From assembly GCA_025355835.1 (NCBI GenBank), contig JANXYW010000285.1:1-5655 (forward strand): a DNA stretch of 5,655 bases. The letters are read 5' to 3'. This DNA is from Chloroflexota bacterium (GTDB lineage: Bacteria; Chloroflexota; Dehalococcoidia; DSTF01; JACRBR01). The stretch's first letter is position 1. Each line of letters begins with the position of its first letter. Positions 5,035-5,655 of the stretch are shown in pieces. Under the pieces are notes generated by a model. It was not told where the DNA came from. It ran no database searches and saw only the letters and a program-made list of their open reading frames with translations. A program made the position numbers and the translations under genes.

Positions 5035-5655
5035 CTATGTGAAGGCCGCGACGACCTCGTCGTTCATCCGCTGGTAGATCTCGCGCTTCCAAGGCCCCTG
5101 CGTCTGGGCGATGATCGTCGTCACGCCGACGGCCGCGTACGCCTCGACGACGCTCCGCACGTGCGCGGGCGGGCCGATCGGCAGCATCTTCTTGGCTTCG
5201 TCGGCGGACAGCCCCATGCCCGTACCGAACAAGCCGACGAGGCGATCGATCAGCCCCTGGTTGTCGGTCACGATCATCGAAGCGGCGATCGTCTTTTCGA
5301 TCTCCGCCGGGTCTCGGCCGATGTCGCGGCAGTGGCCCTCGAGCACCTCGATCTTCTTCTTGACGACGTCCGGCGTGCCGAAGACGTTCATCACGTAGCC
5401 GTACTTCGCGACCGCTTTCAATGTGCGCTTCTCGCCACCGCCACCGATCATGATCGGCGGGTGCGGCCGCTGCACGCACTTCGGCACGAAGACCGCGTCC
5501 TTCAGCGAGTAGTACTTGCCGGCGAAGTTGACGCGCCCATCCGCGTGAAAGAGCATCCGGATCAGCTGCATCGCTTCGTCGAGGCGATCCTGCCGCTCCT
5601 TGATCGCGGGGAAGGGTATGCCATACATCTCGTGTTCGCCGCCGTGCCACGCCGC
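5035..5655 (-). CDS. LLM-class (luciferase-like) F420-dependent oxidoreductase, C-terminal part
   Basis: The open frame runs off the right edge, leaving 206 residues that begin AAWHGGEHEMYGIPFP and end at TAG (5037-5035). Family members are usually about 280-330 residues, so roughly 100 N-terminal residues are missing. The internal ATG at 5628 is not the true start, because the nine codons before it (AAWHGGEHE) match the conserved stretch ahead of YGIPFP. Recognisable family features are YGIPFPAIKERQDRLDEAMQ (about residues 11-30), the FAGKYYSLKDA segment, RPHPPIMIGGGGEKRTLKAV (about 63-82, the conserved PPI-IGG-GE-TL strand and loop) and a C-terminal GVTTIIAQTQ strand (about 177-186). The fold is a TIM barrel. 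Relatives are soluble enzymes moving hydride with reduced coenzyme F420 or, in some branches, FMN. The substrate cannot be inferred. It is codirectional with the zinc-ribbon gene, but the 163-bp gap argues for separate transcription. Confidence 0.9.
   Translation of the reverse strand, partial: AAWHGGEHEMYGIPFPAIKERQDRLDEAMQLIRMLFHADGRVNFAGKYYSLKDAVFVPKCVQRPHPPIMIGGGGEKRTLKAVAKYGYVMNVFGTPDVVKKKIEVLEGHCRDIGRDPAEIEKTIAASMIVTDNQGLIDRLVGLFGTGMGLSADEAKKMLPIGPPAHVRSVVEAYAAVGVTTIIAQTQGPWKREIYQRMNDEVVAAFT

Noticed and set aside
5012..5650. A 212-codon minus-strand frame overlapping the oxidoreductase in another frame
   Set aside because: It is Arg-rich with no recognisable motif, while the frame ending at 5035 carries several conserved luciferase-like segments.

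Overview
The window is GC-rich bacterial DNA, roughly 60-65% G+C by eye. Three things fit Chloroflexota best: an F420-type luciferase-like oxidoreductase, a glycine-rich protein with a CxxC-x17-CxxC zinc-ribbon motif, and spacers full of short GTAG-headed palindromes. Actinomycetota are less likely but not excluded. This placement is inference; there is no rRNA or other marker gene here.

Layout. The left edge holds the last 16 codons of a plus-strand gene (to 53). A spacer with a strong palindrome (84-107) and a candidate promoter (144-172) leads into the first ABC exporter half-transporter (181-2043). A 228-bp spacer packed with palindromes (2044-2271) separates it from the second half-transporter (2272-4266). 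A short convergent spacer follows, holding another GTAG-headed palindrome (4282-4305) and an intrinsic terminator that reads on the minus strand (4354-4382). Two minus-strand genes fill the right side: the zinc-ribbon protein (4413-4871), and the C-terminal two thirds of the luciferase-like oxidoreductase (5035 to the right edge).

How the genes work together. The two ABC proteins are almost certainly the halves of one heterodimeric exporter. The first lacks the catalytic glutamate and switch histidine but has a good signature motif. The second has both catalytic residues but a degenerate signature (LSVGQ). Pairing them gives one consensus and one degenerate ATP site, as in TM287/288, BmrCD and LmrCD. 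The cargo cannot be read from the sequence. The zinc-ribbon and oxidoreductase genes share a strand but show no functional link to the exporter.

The main points for a second look are: a predicted hairpin that clamps the start codon of the zinc-ribbon mRNA; a probably leaderless transcript for the first ABC gene; and the dispersed GTAG-headed palindromes, which resemble REP elements mobilised by RAYT transposases. I found no CRISPR array, insertion sequence, tRNA or rRNA. I do not see a wholly new multi-gene system here.
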